Assembly: GCA_902493835.1 (NCBI GenBank)
Contig: CABURG010000116.1
Location: forward strand, 1 to 5,452
Origin: an uncultured Collinsella sp.
GTDB taxonomy: Bacteria > Actinomycetota > Coriobacteriia > Coriobacteriales > Coriobacteriaceae
Direction: 5' to 3'
DNA: 5,452 bases
The number at the start of each line of letters is the position of its first letter. The first letter of the stretch is position 1. A program made the translations under genes and the position numbers. Below are positions 5,205-5,452 of this stretch, in pieces. The notes under the pieces were generated by a model, which searched no databases, was not told the DNA's origin, and saw nothing but the letters and a program-made list of their open reading frames with translations.

Positions 5205-5452
5205 TTGGACAGCTATTTTACTCTGCAATCGAATATTGAGGTTTCGGGCGAGTTTTTGGACCGCAAGAGCCGGTTTATTGCCCAGCTGGTCCATATTGAG
5301 TCCGAGGATGAGGCGAATGCCTTTATCGAGATGGTTCGCAAGCGTCATTACGACGCTCGACACAATGTTCCCGCGTGGATTTTAGTCGATGGACGCGAGC
5401 GCCAGAGCGATGATGGTGAGCCGAGCCGCACGAGCGGTATGCCGACGCTCGA
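5205..5452 (+). CDS. yigZ: YigZ/IMPACT (UPF0029) family protein, 3'-truncated
   Basis: The window holds the first 82 residues of a protein family usually about 200-220 residues long. The N-terminal UPF0029 domain is clear: KSRFIAQL near residues 20-27, HYDARHNVPAW (the family's K-x-H-x-DA-x-HN motif) and ERQSDDGEPSRTSGMP, matching the signature R-x-SDDGEP. Bacterial YigZ/YvyE proteins are cytosolic and of uncertain function; eukaryotic IMPACT acts in translational control through GCN1. The start is TTG at 5205: a TGA at 5193-5195 closes the frame upstream and no ATG or GTG lies between, leaving only TTG at 5202 or 5205. GAGGGG (5194-5199) is 5 nt before 5205 but only 2 nt before 5202, which decides it. 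The gene runs off the right edge. Confidence 0.93.
   Translation, partial: MDSYFTLQSNIEVSGEFLDRKSRFIAQLVHIESEDEANAFIEMVRKRHYDARHNVPAWILVDGRERQSDDGEPSRTSGMPTL

Overview
The window looks like chromosomal DNA from a high-GC anaerobic actinobacterium of the class Coriobacteriia, with a Collinsella-like organism as the best guess. This rests on a four-domain actinobacterial-type S1 protein, a GC-rich type A RNase P RNA, a cysteine desulfidase-like protein typical of anaerobes, TTG/GTG starts, and an IS256/IS1249-type element. The assignment is inferred from the reading alone; no search was run.

Layout, left to right. Positions 1-584 hold the C-terminal part of an L-cysteine desulfidase/UPF0597-type protein (+). 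It converges on a HAD-superfamily hydrolase gene (-, 581-1339), and the two stop codons share the bases TTAA. A 315-bp divergent intergenic region follows, then rpsA (ribosomal protein S1, 1655-2821, TTG start), whose ribosome binding site can fold into a hairpin. rpsA ends in a clear intrinsic terminator at 2848-2879.

A complete insertion sequence of about 1353 bp (2909-4261) has inserted 29 bp after that terminator. It has perfect 25-bp terminal inverted repeats, an 8-bp target duplication (GATGCTGC), its own inward-facing terminator just inside the left end, an extra partial copy of the end sequence, and one transposase gene (3094-4212). The transposase has Gly-Gly where the first catalytic Asp-Gly is expected, so this copy may be unable to move by itself.

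After a gene-free stretch comes rnpB, the RNase P RNA (about 4507-4870), with a recognisable promoter and a 13-bp closing helix. Immediately downstream lie two tandem, related, long imperfect palindromes (4886-4984 and 4993-5090). Each is about 98 nt with a CCATAAGG apex, and an open but start-less minus-strand frame crosses both. This is the least explained part of the window and the best candidate for an undescribed repeat family. The window closes with the start of a YigZ/IMPACT-family gene (5205 onward), which can only begin at TTG.

The genes do not form one pathway. This is a housekeeping neighbourhood (translation, tRNA processing, sulfur amino-acid breakdown, phosphatase) carrying one recent insertion and one repetitive palindromic locus.
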